17,925 bases of DNA, from positions 1 through 17,925 of the forward strand of contig JAFQPT010000343.1 of assembly GCA_017411665.1 (NCBI GenBank), in the 5' to 3' direction. The stretch comes from Oscillospiraceae bacterium. Its GTDB lineage: Bacteria > Bacillota_A > Clostridia > Oscillospirales > Oscillospiraceae. Positions 1 to 6,874 of the stretch are shown one piece after another; the stretch's first letter is position 1, and each line of letters begins with the position of its first letter. The translations under genes were made by a program, and so were the position numbers. The notes below the pieces were generated by a model that saw only the letters and a list, made by a program, of their open reading frames with translations, had not been told where the DNA came from and did not search any database.

Positions 1-1
1 C

Positions 2-874
2 ATAAACCCCGTGCTCCTTTGCGTCCTTGCAGGCAGTATTATCTTTACCATCCACTTCCGGCGTGCCTATCACAAGCACCTGCATCTATTGGAACTGCAA
101 AGGATGACCGATGGAATCCTAAGTGCCTTCCCGGAACCGGCAGGGGCGGACGACAAAGACTACCAAGACATCATCCATATGCTCTTGGAGAGCCGGAGGC
201 AGCTGATGACCGCACAAGATGCCCGCTATGCTGAAATGATGGACTACTATACTACGTGGGCGCATCAAATCAAAACCCCGATAGCGGCCATGCGTCTGCA
301 TTTACAGGGAGAGGATTCCCCACTGTCCCGAAAATTGGAGACAGACCTGTTCCACATTGAGCAATATGTGGAGATGGTGATGATGTATCTCCGCCTTGGC
401 TCGAACAGTACAGACTATGTAATAAAGAAATATGATTTGGACAGCATTATCAAGCGGGTGATTCATAAATACGCCGGGGAATTTATCGACAGACGGATTT
501 CCCTGGTCTATGAGCCGGTGCAAATGACGGTCATAACAGATGATAAATGGCTTTCTTTCGTAATGGAGCAGGTCGTCTCTAACGCATTGAAATACACACC
601 GGCAGGAAGCATCAGCATATATACGGAACCAAATAAAACCCTCTGTATCCGTGATACTGGAATAGGGATAGCGGCGGAGGACCTGCCTCGCGTGTTTGAA
701 AAAGGCTACACCGGATATAACGGGCGAAAGGATAAAGCTGCCAGCGGCCTTGGACTATATCTGTGCCGGCGCATCTGCCGTAACCTCGGCCATCGAATCG
801 AGATAGAGTCTGCACCGGGCAAGGGGACCACTGTGAGAATTGATTTGGAACAGGACCCGCTGGAGACAGAATGA
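2..874 (+). CDS. BceS-like sensor histidine kinase, 5'-truncated by window edge
   Basis: This is the C-terminal part of a membrane sensor kinase. The reading frame is open to the first base of the window, so the true start and first TM helix lie outside; the first in-frame start visible is GTG at 11. Numbering from that codon, residues 1-14 are the end of a TM helix. The phosphoacceptor H-box is AHQIKTPIAAMRL with His85, the N-box VSNALKYT has Asn191, the G1 box is DTGIGIAAEDLPRVF (from Asp215) and the G2 box is SGLGLY (245-250). The short linker between TM2 and the dimerisation helix and the TTWAHQIKTP H-box are typical of intramembrane-sensing BceS/VanS-like kinases. These lack a large sensor domain and read out the state of a BceAB transporter. 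The ATPase and permease genes directly downstream fit this. A response regulator gene is expected just upstream of the window but is not seen. Specific ligand unknown. Confidence 0.93.
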   Translation: MNPVLLCVLAGSIIFTIHFRRAYHKHLHLLELQRMTDGILSAFPEPAGADDKDYQDIIHMLLESRRQLMTAQDARYAEMMDYYTTWAHQIKTPIAAMRLHLQGEDSPLSRKLETDLFHIEQYVEMVMMYLRLGSNSTDYVIKKYDLDSIIKRVIHKYAGEFIDRRISLVYEPVQMTVITDDKWLSFVMEQVVSNALKYTPAGSISIYTEPNKTLCIRDTGIGIAAEDLPRVFEKGYTGYNGRKDKAASGLGLYLCRRICRNLGHRIEIESAPGKGTTVRIDLEQDPLETE

Positions 875-879
875 AATTC

Positions 880-914
880 TTACAAAAATGTTAGGAAATC
901 GGGGGAATTGTAAG
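880..914 (+). promoter_or_regulatory. Candidate response-regulator operator upstream of the ABC transporter
   Basis: TTACA-AAAA-TGTTA (880-893) is an imperfect inverted repeat. About two helical turns further on, TTGTAAG (908-914) gives another TGTAA half-site. TnACA-N4-TGTnA boxes are the kind of site bound by BceR-type response regulators. The site lies upstream of a -10-like TACACT (948-953) that has no recognisable -35, which suits an activator-dependent promoter. The assignment is inference from position and symmetry. Confidence 0.42.
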
Positions 915-947
915 CCAAATCAATGGCGATGCAATTCCCTCCTTTGC

Positions 948-953
948 TACACT
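948..953 (+). promoter_or_regulatory. Possible -10 element for the BceAB-like genes
   Basis: TACACT stands about 31 bases before the ATG at 985. The hexamer 17 bases upstream (GGCGAT) does not resemble TTGACA, so the promoter would need an activator, presumably bound at the TTACA/TGTTA sites at 880-914. Transcription from it would let the transporter be induced separately from the kinase genes. Confidence 0.35.
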
Positions 954-984
954 TGAGTCATCAATCCAACAGGAGGAAAACCCA

Positions 985-1749
985 ATGAGCGTATTACAAG
1001 TTGATTGCCTCAAGAAGGTCTACACTACCCGCTTTGGCGGTAATAAGGTAGAGGCCTTGAAAAATGTTTCTTTCAGCGTAGAGACTGGCGAATATGTAGC
1101 CATTATGGGTGAGTCAGGGTCAGGTAAAACGACGCTGCTGAATATTCTGGCTGCGCTGGATAAACCGACTGCCGGTACCGTGCTTTTGGAAGGGAAAGAT
1201 ATCTCGAAAGTAAAAGAGGCAGATTTGGCCATGTTCCGACGCAACAACCTCGGCTTTGTGTTTCAGGACTTTAACCTTCTGGACACCTTTTCCATCGAGG
1301 ATAATATCTATCTGCCACTGGTTCTTGCGGGAAAAGGGCATCATGAGATGGCAGAGCGGTTAAAACCAATCGCCCTGCAGCTTGGTATTTCGGATATTCT
1401 GAAAAAATATCCTTATGAAGTCTCCGGAGGTCAGAAGCAGAGAACTGCTGTTGCTCGCGCACTCATCACGAATCCGAAGGTCATTCTGGCAGATGAGCCT
1501 ACTGGAGCACTGGATTCCAAGGCGACAGATGAGCTGCTTCGCCTGTTCCGGGAAATCAATGCAAACGGACAGACCATCCTCATGGTAACTCATTCCGTGA
1601 AGGCGGCCAGCCACGCCAAGCGCGTGCTGTTTATTGCGGATGGGGAGGTGTTCCATCAAATCTATCGCGGAGAGAATACGAGCGAGCAGATGTATCAGAA
1701 AATTTCCGATACACTGACGATGCTGGCGACAGGTGGTGATGGGAAATGA
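985..1749 (+). CDS. BceA-type ABC transporter ATP-binding protein
   Basis: This 254-aa protein has all the marks of an ABC ATPase: Walker A GESGSGKT (42-49), Q-loop Gln94 in FVFQDFNLL, signature VSGGQKQR (146-153), Walker B VILADEPTGALD (from 167) and the H-loop histidine 203. Its length and motifs match the LolD/MacB/BceA group that pairs with FtsX-type permeases. AGGAGG at 971-976 is spaced 8 bases from the ATG. The stop overlaps the start of the permease gene by ATGA, implying translational coupling and a 2:1 ATPase:permease complex at the cytoplasmic face of the membrane. Next to a BceS-like kinase, it most likely powers sensing and removal of cell-wall-active peptides (bacitracin- or lantibiotic-like) from their lipid targets; the actual substrate cannot be told from sequence. 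Confidence 0.95.
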   Translation: MSVLQVDCLKKVYTTRFGGNKVEALKNVSFSVETGEYVAIMGESGSGKTTLLNILAALDKPTAGTVLLEGKDISKVKEADLAMFRRNNLGFVFQDFNLLDTFSIEDNIYLPLVLAGKGHHEMAERLKPIALQLGISDILKKYPYEVSGGQKQRTAVARALITNPKVILADEPTGALDSKATDELLRLFREINANGQTILMVTHSVKAASHAKRVLFIADGEVFHQIYRGENTSEQMYQKISDTLTMLATGGDGK

Positions 1750-3770
1750 GGAGAGGTTTTTACACGAAACTGGCTTGGGACAGCATCCGTAAAAACAAAC
1801 GCCTTTACATCCCGTATCTGCTTACCTGCATAGGGATGGTGATGATGTTCTATATCATTTTATCGCTGTCGCTCTCTCCGTTGCTTAACGATATGGCCGG
1901 CGGACGAACGGCTGGAATCGTTCTTGACCTTGGCAGCAAGGTCATCGGCATCTTTGCGCTTATTTTCCTGTTCTATACGAACTCTTTTCTGATTCGGCGG
2001 CGGAAGAAGGAATTTGGCCTCTATAATATCCTCGGTATGGGTAAGAAAAACATCAGCCGTATTGTGATTTGGGAAGCGGTAATTGTTGCTTTCATTTCGC
2101 TGGCAGCTGGACTCTTTGCAGGTATTGCCCTGTATAAACTGGCGGAACTTGGGTTCCTGTATGTGATGCATACTGAAGTTACCTATGCCTTTAGCGTGTC
2201 CTTCCGTGCTGTGACAACGACTTTGGTGGTATTCGCGGTTATCTTCCTGCTCATATTACTCCATACCCTGTGGCAGCTGCGTTCCGCAAATGCTATCACA
2301 CTGCTGCGAAGTGAAAATGCAGGTGAGAAGCCGCCGAAGGGGAACTGGCTCTTTGGTTTTCTGGGGTTGGGTATCTTGATTTTTGCCTACTATACGGCAG
2401 TTACCATTGAGCATCCGTTGAGCGCACTTGGCACCTTCTTTTTCGCCGTCGCCCTGGTCATCGTGGCGACCTATCTGTTGTTCATTTCCGGCTCTGTTTT
2501 GCTTTGCCGCATCCTGCAGAAACGAAAGTCTTATTACTATAAGCCGAACCACTTTGTCTCCGTCTCCTCCATGGCATATCGCATGAAACGAAATGGTGCC
2601 GGTCTCGCGTCCATCTGCATCCTGGTCACAATGGTTCTTGTGATGATTTCCGCCACCGCCAGCTTAAACTTCGGGGCAGAGGACGGCCTTCGCAAGCGAT
2701 TCCCACGAGACATCAATATTGGCGCCTCCTTTGCCAGCGCAGGTGATATGAAAGAAGAAAATTTGGAATATCTACGGCAAAGAATCGTCGAGGTGCTGGA
2801 TGATTATGACGCAATCCCAGTCAACCTGGCCGACTACCGCACAGCTGCACTGACGGCTGTTTTATCGGATGGTGTTGTACGTTCTACTGGGGATTTACAG
2901 TATGATTCCGGGCTGGCAGATGAACTATGGCAAGTCTATTTTATCCCGCTGGAGGACTATAACATCACAGCGGAGAAAAAGCTTTCAATTCCCGAAGGGA
3001 AATGCGCCATCTATCTGACACGCGGAGATTATGCTTATGATACGATAACTGTGCCCAACGGCCCGACCATTCAAGTTGCGGAGGAGATGGAGGCATGCGA
3101 GCTGGTGCATGATGCAACCAGCAGTATTATGCAGACGATGTATATCATTCTTCCGAACTACGTTGAATGCGCTAAGGCATTTGAAGATGCTGGCACAACA
3201 TTGTGGACGGACTGGGAATATAGCTTTGACCTGGATGTTCCGGCCGAGCAGAAAGTAGATATTGGTGTTGAGGTTCGGGATGCACTGCTTGCGGAAGTAG
3301 GCGAGACAGAATTCAGCTTTAGCGTGAGTCTTGAAAGCAGGGAGGCGCAGCGCCAGGGATTCTTCCAGCTCTATGGGTGTTTGTTCTATCTTGGCATCAT
3401 GCTGAGTCTTGTATTTATTTGCGCCGCGGTGCTGATTATCTACTACAAGCAGATTTCCGAAGGTTACGAGGACCAGCAACGCTTTGAAATTATGCAGAAG
3501 GTAGGAATGACAAAGCGGGAAATCCGTAAGAGCATCAATTCTCAGATGCTGACGGTATTTTTCCTGCCGCTTATCACGGCAGCCATCCATTTATGCTTTG
3601 CATTCCCCCTCATCAATAAACTGCTTTTGCTGTTTAATCTGGACAATGTGCTTCTCTTTGTGGGGACATGTGCTGTCAGTCTGTTGGTGTTCGGCGTCTT
3701 TTACGTATTGGTCTATCGCATCACATCAAATGCATACTTTAAAATCGTCAGTGGACAAAACATGCAGTAA
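1746..3770 (+). CDS. BceB-type FtsX-like ABC transporter permease
   Basis: This is a 674-aa integral membrane protein. The N-terminus MRRGFYTKLAWDSIRKNKRLY followed by a first TM helix (about 20-44) is characteristic of BceB permeases. A group of TM helices occupies the first 300 residues. A large hydrophilic extracellular domain (about 310-535) follows, then the remaining TM helices, including the FtsX-like YYKQISEGYEDQQRFEIMQKVGMTKREI coupling region after about residue 560. The long extracellular insertion is the hallmark of Bce-type transporters and is thought to contact the peptide-lipid complex and the partner kinase. It overlaps the ATPase gene by 4 bases and ends at the hairpin terminator at 3774-3814, so the transporter pair closes the operon. 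The protein is complete, with no visible frameshift. Confidence 0.94.
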   Translation: MRRGFYTKLAWDSIRKNKRLYIPYLLTCIGMVMMFYIILSLSLSPLLNDMAGGRTAGIVLDLGSKVIGIFALIFLFYTNSFLIRRRKKEFGLYNILGMGKKNISRIVIWEAVIVAFISLAAGLFAGIALYKLAELGFLYVMHTEVTYAFSVSFRAVTTTLVVFAVIFLLILLHTLWQLRSANAITLLRSENAGEKPPKGNWLFGFLGLGILIFAYYTAVTIEHPLSALGTFFFAVALVIVATYLLFISGSVLLCRILQKRKSYYYKPNHFVSVSSMAYRMKRNGAGLASICILVTMVLVMISATASLNFGAEDGLRKRFPRDINIGASFASAGDMKEENLEYLRQRIVEVLDDYDAIPVNLADYRTAALTAVLSDGVVRSTGDLQYDSGLADELWQVYFIPLEDYNITAEKKLSIPEGKCAIYLTRGDYAYDTITVPNGPTIQVAEEMEACELVHDATSSIMQTMYIILPNYVECAKAFEDAGTTLWTDWEYSFDLDVPAEQKVDIGVEVRDALLAEVGETEFSFSVSLESREAQRQGFFQLYGCLFYLGIMLSLVFICAAVLIIYYKQISEGYEDQQRFEIMQKVGMTKREIRKSINSQMLTVFFLPLITAAIHLCFAFPLINKLLLLFNLDNVLLFVGTCAVSLLVFGVFYVLVYRITSNAYFKIVSGQNMQ

Positions 3771-3773
3771 GAG

Positions 3774-3814
3774 AGAATCCGGAGCGGACGAAAAAGCCAC
3801 TCCGGATTCTTTTA
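3774..3814 (+). terminator. Rho-independent terminator after the Bce-like operon
   Basis: The stem AGAATCCGGAG (3774-3784) pairs with CTCCGGATTCT (3800-3810), with a 15-base loop, and runs into TTTTATTCTTATT. It begins four bases after the permease stop codon. Confidence 0.88.
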
Positions 3815-3834
3815 TTCTTATTCTGTATATTTCC

Positions 3835-3863
3835 TTGACAGAGGAAAGCGGTCAGGATAGAAT
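3835..3863 (+). promoter_or_regulatory. Sigma-A-like promoter for the 70-aa protein
   Basis: A perfect -35 TTGACA (3835-3840), a 17-base spacer and -10 TAGAAT (3858-3863) stand about 30 bases upstream of the start codon at 3890. It lies just after the preceding terminator, so the small gene is its own transcription unit. Confidence 0.85.
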
Positions 3864-3889
3864 CTTCTCCATCAAAGGAGGTCTGCACA

Positions 3890-4102
3890 ATGACGATTGA
3901 TGATTTTATTTTAGAGCATTGCTATGAGGGGCAGAAGCTGCTCATCACCGGCATAGGACCTGACGCAGAGGAATTCTATGAGGGGCAGTACAAAAACATT
4001 GATGATATCCCGGAAAAGATACTGGAGAGCAATCTTGCCTTTGTCTGGGCATCAGAAGAATATACGCTGGTGCTGGAATGCGACTATGAAGGGGAAGAAT
4101 AA
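3890..4102 (+). CDS. Small acidic hypothetical protein (70 aa)
   Basis: I do not recognise a family. The 70-residue product is strongly acidic, has no TM segment or signal peptide and no cysteine motif, and looks like a small soluble alpha/beta domain. A short element is nearly repeated: CYEGQKLLITG near residue 11 and FYEGQYKNID near residue 29. AAAGGAGG (3874-3881) is an excellent ribosome binding site 8 bases before the ATG. It is flanked by its own promoter (3835-3863) and a terminator (4110-4141), so it is expressed alone and probably well. Such insulated genes next to resistance modules are often accessory or stress-related, but no function can be assigned. Confidence 0.8.
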   Translation: MTIDDFILEHCYEGQKLLITGIGPDAEEFYEGQYKNIDDIPEKILESNLAFVWASEEYTLVLECDYEGEE

Positions 4103-4109
4103 TTGAAAA

Positions 4110-4141
4110 GGTGGGGCGGCTTTCACGGAAGCCGCCCCACC
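4110..4141. terminator. Bidirectional terminator between convergent genes
   Basis: A perfect 13-bp stem GGTGGGGCGGCTT (4110-4122) / AAGCCGCCCCACC (4129-4141) closes a 6-base loop. On the minus strand it is followed by TTTTCAATT, serving the five-gene minus operon. On the plus strand the tail ATATTTTAG is weaker but usable for the gene at 3890. Confidence 0.85.
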
Positions 4142-4146
4142 ATATT

Positions 4147-4596
4147 TTAGTAGATTAGTCCACGAGCCTTTCTTTTTTCCAACTCATCGTAGATGGGTGG
4201 GTTTTGGTACCAAGTCAGTTCCCTTATGAACGCTGCCTTCGCCAGAGAAACGGCAGCCTCAATGCCTATGGTTTCATAGCGGAACCAATCGCCATCGTTT
4301 CCCGATAGGCGGTAGCGCACAAGCGTATTGCCGACATCAAGCTTTTTGATTTCGTCCTCTGCAGGCTTCAGGCCCACAAGATAACAGTTTTTATATTCCG
4401 CCCGATAAGGATAGGCAACCGAAAGCTCTATATAGAAAGCGCCACCCCACTTATCGAACTGGAAAGAAAGCAGGTCGAATCCATTGTCCTTGTTCGGTCG
4501 CCGGAAATGTGGAAAGGAGCCTTTGAAACCTGCAGCTCGCAGGTACGGAACAATCATGGATTTTATGACAGCAATAGCAGAATTACGGTCTGACAT
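4147..4596 (-). CDS. DUF4304-like cytoplasmic protein
   Basis: This is a 149-aa soluble protein, the last gene of a minus-strand operon. The N-terminal pattern (a helix, then LRAAGFKGSFPHFRR, then DLLSFQFDKWGGAFYIELSVAYP at about 42-63) matches what I remember of DUF4304 proteins, whose function is not established; these are often found in polymorphic-toxin immunity-like neighbourhoods. There is no signal peptide or TM segment, so it is presumably cytoplasmic. The ribosome binding site GAGGTGA lies 7 bases before the ATG, and the gap to the upstream gene (4616-4864) is only 19 bases. The family call rests on pattern memory only. Confidence 0.75.
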   Translation of the reverse strand: MSDRNSAIAVIKSMIVPYLRAAGFKGSFPHFRRPNKDNGFDLLSFQFDKWGGAFYIELSVAYPYRAEYKNCYLVGLKPAEDEIKKLDVGNTLVRYRLSGNDGDWFRYETIGIEAAVSLAKAAFIRELTWYQNPPIYDELEKRKARGLIY

Positions 4597-4615
4597 GAAG
4601 CTATCACCTCAATGC

Positions 4616-4864
4616 TTATCTTTTTTTGCAGAATGCGAAGAACAAAATTTGTCCTACGCCAAGGATAATCAGCACCACGGCAATGCCGTTCGGCAGGGTA
4701 AAGGACATTTCAAAGTCACGAGGGCTATAGCTGCCGGCGGCTGCTGCCTGGAACGCTACACGGCCAAGTGCAGGCATGACCTGGTTGAGGATGGAAGTGC
4801 AGCAGAGGATGAGCAGGCCAAGGACGGCCTCAATGCTGCCAAGGATATATGCTGTTTTCTTCAT
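4616..4864 (-). CDS. Small two-TM membrane protein
   Basis: This is an 82-aa hypothetical membrane protein with TM helices at about 5-25 and 60-78 and a lysine-rich C-terminus (FFAFCKKR). The start at 4864 (MKKTAYIL) is chosen over a longer in-frame start at 4984. The chosen ATG has AGGAG upstream at normal spacing, the protein then begins like a typical Lys-initiated TM peptide, and the longer form would overlap the upstream gene by more than 100 bases. The gap to the upstream gene is 10 bases. No family recognised; two-helix proteins of this size are often accessory or signalling peptides of envelope systems. Confidence 0.72.
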   Translation of the reverse strand: MKKTAYILGSIEAVLGLLILCCTSILNQVMPALGRVAFQAAAAGSYSPRDFEMSFTLPNGIAVVLIILGVGQILFFAFCKKR

Positions 4865-4874
4865 ACGAAATCTC

Positions 4875-5264
4875 CTAATCTGTTGTGATATAGCAATCGG
4901 CAACAACGCCGTCCTTAAAGTCGAGGATGAGCCATTCACTGTCAATGCTGATAAACCCCCGCTCCGGTCCCATGTAATACACATAGCGGTCTGCCTCGTT
5001 AAAGTACCCGTAGTCGTTATTATGGGTGCCCAGAAGGTCTATGATTTCGGCCTCTGTCATACCGATAAGCTCATGCTTGTCCAGCAGGTCACCGACGATT
5101 GCCGTACGCTCCTCCGGGTTATTCAGCCATTTGGCGGTGCTGAACGTGTGCTTATAGTGATAAATAAGGCCGGCAACGATAATGGAAAGTGTAAGGGCAA
5201 CGACAATCCCAAAGGCAATGTAGTTGATGCGCTTGGCTTTGCGTATTTCCTTTTCATAGTCCAT
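4875..5264 (-). CDS. Single-TM protein with a small extracytoplasmic domain, BamE/SmpA-like pattern
   Basis: This 129-aa protein has one N-terminal TM helix (about 14-35) after a charged cytoplasmic start, so it should be type II with the rest outside. The segment GMTEAEIIDLLGTHNND, followed by a strand-rich YVYYMG...LILDFKDGVVADCYI tail, resembles the SmpA/OmlA/BamE-like fold (helix-turn then strands ending in F-x-D/N-G-x-V), a module common in Gram-positive surface proteins. The start at 5264 is preferred over TTG at 5273 because AAAGGAG (5274-5280) is 9 bases from the ATG. The TTG would directly abut the ribosome binding site. It is in the middle of the five-gene minus operon. Confidence 0.75.
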   Translation of the reverse strand: MDYEKEIRKAKRINYIAFGIVVALTLSIIVAGLIYHYKHTFSTAKWLNNPEERTAIVGDLLDKHELIGMTEAEIIDLLGTHNNDYGYFNEADRYVYYMGPERGFISIDSEWLILDFKDGVVADCYITTD

Positions 5265-5300
5265 GCACGTCAACTCCTTTCCGTGGCTGTAGCCAGCGCA

Positions 5301-5729
5301 TTATCTTCTCCGTTTCTTTTTATGTACTCTTTTGGGTTTGTTCTTCTTTTGCTGCTTGTAATATACGATATAGGACACGACCTCTCCAGCCAGCAGGGCG
5401 ATGACGCCGCAGATGCCGAGGATACCGGCTAACCGGTTGTGCCCGCCGTCCTGCAGCACTTGAAGGAAGCAGAACAGCTCCGCCAGTGCGAAGACAAGAA
5501 AAGTAAGATAGAGATGACGTGTATCAAAGAAAACCATGCGGACTGGCTCCTTTTCCTCTTTCGGCAGCCGCATATGCAGGAAAGAGGCAATGGCGAGGAA
5601 AATTACAGCGGGGAGCAGGAGCAGGGCATAGAGAAGGGGGCGGTCGGGATAGAGGCTATGGACGATAACTGCTGCCGCACCAAAGACGACCAGCCCAATC
5701 AATTCAAATCGTTCACTGACTTTTTTCAT
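5301..5729 (-). CDS. Four-TM hypothetical membrane protein with basic tail
   Basis: This 142-aa integral membrane protein has predicted TM helices at about 9-26, 31-52, 72-92 and 100-123. It ends in an unusually basic cytoplasmic tail (KQQKKNKPKR then HKKKRRR) that could bind nucleic acid, phospholipid head groups or the ribosome. No known family was recognised. The ribosome binding site is weak (GAGAGA about 8 bases upstream). The gap to the preceding gene is 16 bases, so translation may depend partly on coupling. It belongs to the 6048-4147 operon. Confidence 0.74.
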   Translation of the reverse strand: MKKVSERFELIGLVVFGAAAVIVHSLYPDRPLLYALLLLPAVIFLAIASFLHMRLPKEEKEPVRMVFFDTRHLYLTFLVFALAELFCFLQVLQDGGHNRLAGILGICGVIALLAGEVVSYIVYYKQQKKNKPKRVHKKKRRR

Positions 5730-5745
5730 ATTTCAATCTCTCGCG

Positions 5746-6048
5746 TCAACGGTCGAAAAGAACAAGCAATGGTAATAAAGCCGACGCTGCGGGCAGGAAA
5801 ACAGCCGTACGCCAAACCGGAATAGGGAGTCCTTTGAGTTTATTTGCTTCCAGAAAAACCGGCCAGGAAATGAGATTCATGGGAATAAATGCGATAGCGA
5901 TAACGGTTTCAATATGCTCGTAGGACTCAAAGACAAGCTGCAGAATCATCAGACCGATGCTATACGCCCAGCAGACCCAGTAGAATGCCCCGCAGTGCTT
6001 GCGGACAAAGGAAAAGAACCTGTCCATCGCATCAAAAAACTTATCCAA
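5746..6048 (-). CDS. Three-TM hypothetical membrane protein, TTG start
   Basis: This 100-aa membrane protein has hydrophobic helices at about 22-40, 48-66 and 79-97. A TTG start at 6048 is chosen because GGAGGTGAGG (revcomp of 6053-6062) is correctly spaced; the next in-frame ATG (6027) has no ribosome binding site. It is the first gene of a five-gene minus-strand operon, about 27 bases downstream of a near-consensus promoter (6075-6103). I recognise no family; with its neighbours it may form a membrane complex, which is inference from co-transcription only. Confidence 0.74.
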   Translation of the reverse strand: MDKFFDAMDRFFSFVRKHCGAFYWVCWAYSIGLMILQLVFESYEHIETVIAIAFIPMNLISWPVFLEANKLKGLPIPVWRTAVFLPAASALLPLLVLFDR

Positions 6049-6074
6049 TAAACCTCACCTCCATCCATATGGGA

Positions 6075-6103
6075 ATTATACCGGATGCATTTGCAGATTG
6101 CAA
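6075..6103 (-). promoter_or_regulatory. Sigma-A-like promoter of the five-gene minus operon
   Basis: Read on the minus strand: TTGCAA (6098-6103), exactly 17 bases, then a perfect TATAAT (6075-6080). The start codon of the first gene (6048) is 26 bases beyond the -10. Confidence 0.85.
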
Positions 6104-6123
6104 GAAGGTGGGAGCAAGGGAAC

Positions 6124-6151
6124 AGCGCGGCTCCATCTCTGGAGCCGCGCT
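6124..6151 (-). terminator. Hairpin after the XRE/41-aa gene pair, possible terminator
   Basis: A perfect 11-bp stem AGCGCGGCTCC (6124-6134) / GGAGCCGCGCT (6141-6151) with a 6-base loop, 15 bases past the stop of the 41-aa gene. Neither flank has a clear T-run (the minus side reads GTTCCCTTGC), so it may be a weak or Rho-assisted terminator or a 3' stabilising hairpin. Confidence 0.5.
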
Positions 6152-6166
6152 GCTTGTCATGGGGAT

Positions 6167-6292
6167 TTACTTGTGTTGTTCCAGCGCCTGTTCCATGGCG
6201 TCGTCGGCCCGGGATGCGACTGTGAGCATCGCGCAGGCCACATATCCAAAGATGGCGCCAACCATCAGGCAGATGATTCCTACCGCAATCAT
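6167..6292 (-). CDS. 41-aa single-TM peptide, DUF3789-like
   Basis: This short gene begins MIAVGIICLMVGAIFGYVAC, continues AMLTVASRADDAME and ends in HK and TAA at 6167-6169. A single hydrophobic helix with a GxxxG-like spacing (about 3-25) is followed by an Ala/Ser/Arg/Ala/Asp segment. That layout is what I associate with DUF3789 peptides, very short membrane proteins common on firmicute conjugative elements and phages. An in-frame TGA lies eight codons upstream of the ATG, so the start is well bounded. AAAGGGA lies 10 bases upstream. It lies 78 bases behind the XRE gene on the same strand with no terminator in between, so they are probably co-transcribed. Family assignment is from pattern only. 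Confidence 0.62.
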   Translation of the reverse strand: MIAVGIICLMVGAIFGYVACAMLTVASRADDAMEQALEQHK

Positions 6293-6370
6293 ATAGGCAT
6301 CGTCCCTTTCCCATCAGATACCTCAGTATGTCAGAATTGCGGATTGTCTGCTCAATGAGGGGAAGAAAAC

Positions 6371-6721
6371 TTATGTCTTCTCGTCAGGCGCCTCGGCGAG
6401 CCGAAGAAGGTCGATTTGCTTGACCAGAAGCTCGTCCAGAATGGGCCAGTATTTTTCATCCACATAGAGGAGCCGGTTATTGAGGTCAATGGTCTGCCGG
6501 TCATCCCACAGAAGGCTGTCGCTGCTGACGCCAAGGACAACGCATATCTGCTTCAGTGTGGTCAGGCTTGGTCCACACCAGCCGCGTTCCACATCGGCAA
6601 TAAAACGGGGCGTGACGTCGACACGCTCCGCAAGCTGTTCCCGGGTCATCCCGACCCGCTCTCTCTGTGCGCGAATACGTCGCCCTATCTCAACATTGAT
6701 TTCTTTCTTTTCGGTGGCCAT
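6371..6721 (-). CDS. XRE-family helix-turn-helix regulator
   Basis: This 116-aa DNA-binding protein carries an N-terminal Cro/C1-type HTH at residues about 12-68. Its recognition segment is MTREQLAERVDVTPRFIADVERG, followed by PSLTTLKQICVVLGVSSDSLLW. After the HTH comes a short helical tail (about 80-116) that probably dimerises. GGAGGGTG just upstream of the ATG is a good ribosome binding site. It is divergent from the 6875-9805 gene cluster, with the two promoters less than 100 bases apart, so autorepression and control of the divergent genes are plausible. Co-transcription with the 41-aa membrane peptide downstream is likely. Confidence 0.9.
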   Translation of the reverse strand: MATEKKEINVEIGRRIRAQRERVGMTREQLAERVDVTPRFIADVERGWCGPSLTTLKQICVVLGVSSDSLLWDDRQTIDLNNRLLYVDEKYWPILDELLVKQIDLLRLAEAPDEKT

Positions 6722-6737
6722 AAAACATCACCCTCCA

Positions 6738-6767
6738 TTCATACACAAGTTTAACCGATAGTGTCAC
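6738..6767 (-). promoter_or_regulatory. Possible promoter of the XRE gene
   Basis: On the minus strand GTGACA (6762-6767) is followed after 18 bases by TATGAA (6738-6743), 16 bases before the start codon's upstream edge. The match is partial. Its ribosome binding site and -10 lie close together, so the leader would be short. Confidence 0.35.
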
Positions 6768-6799
6768 TGGATGAAATGAAGCGAGACTGGAGGGGTTGG

Positions 6800-6828
6800 T
6801 TGTATGATACACACAGATGTGGTATAGT
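6800..6828 (+). promoter_or_regulatory. Extended -10 promoter for the 6875-9805 gene cluster
   Basis: TGG-TATAGT (6820-6828) is an extended -10 element, with a poor -35 TTGTAT at 17 bases upstream (6800-6805). The first start codon is at 6875. It diverges from the XRE gene promoter. Confidence 0.6.
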
Positions 6829-6874
6829 AGGAGCTGTAAGCGAGCGATTGTATCGCCAGCTCTGGAGGTGTATG

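Noticed and set aside
2985..3590. Minus-strand open frame of about 200 codons inside the permease gene
   Set aside because: It is antisense to the extracellular domain of an intact BceB-like permease; cysteine- and histidine-rich random-looking translation with no start signals.
4484..4888. Plus-strand open frame of about 134 codons in the minus operon
   Set aside because: It is antisense to two genes with good ribosome binding sites in a promoter-defined operon.
5949..6314. Minus-strand open frame of about 121 codons covering the 41-aa peptide and promoter region
   Set aside because: It crosses a strong hairpin and the promoter of the next operon, and the overlapping short frame at 6167-6292 has the better membrane-peptide composition.
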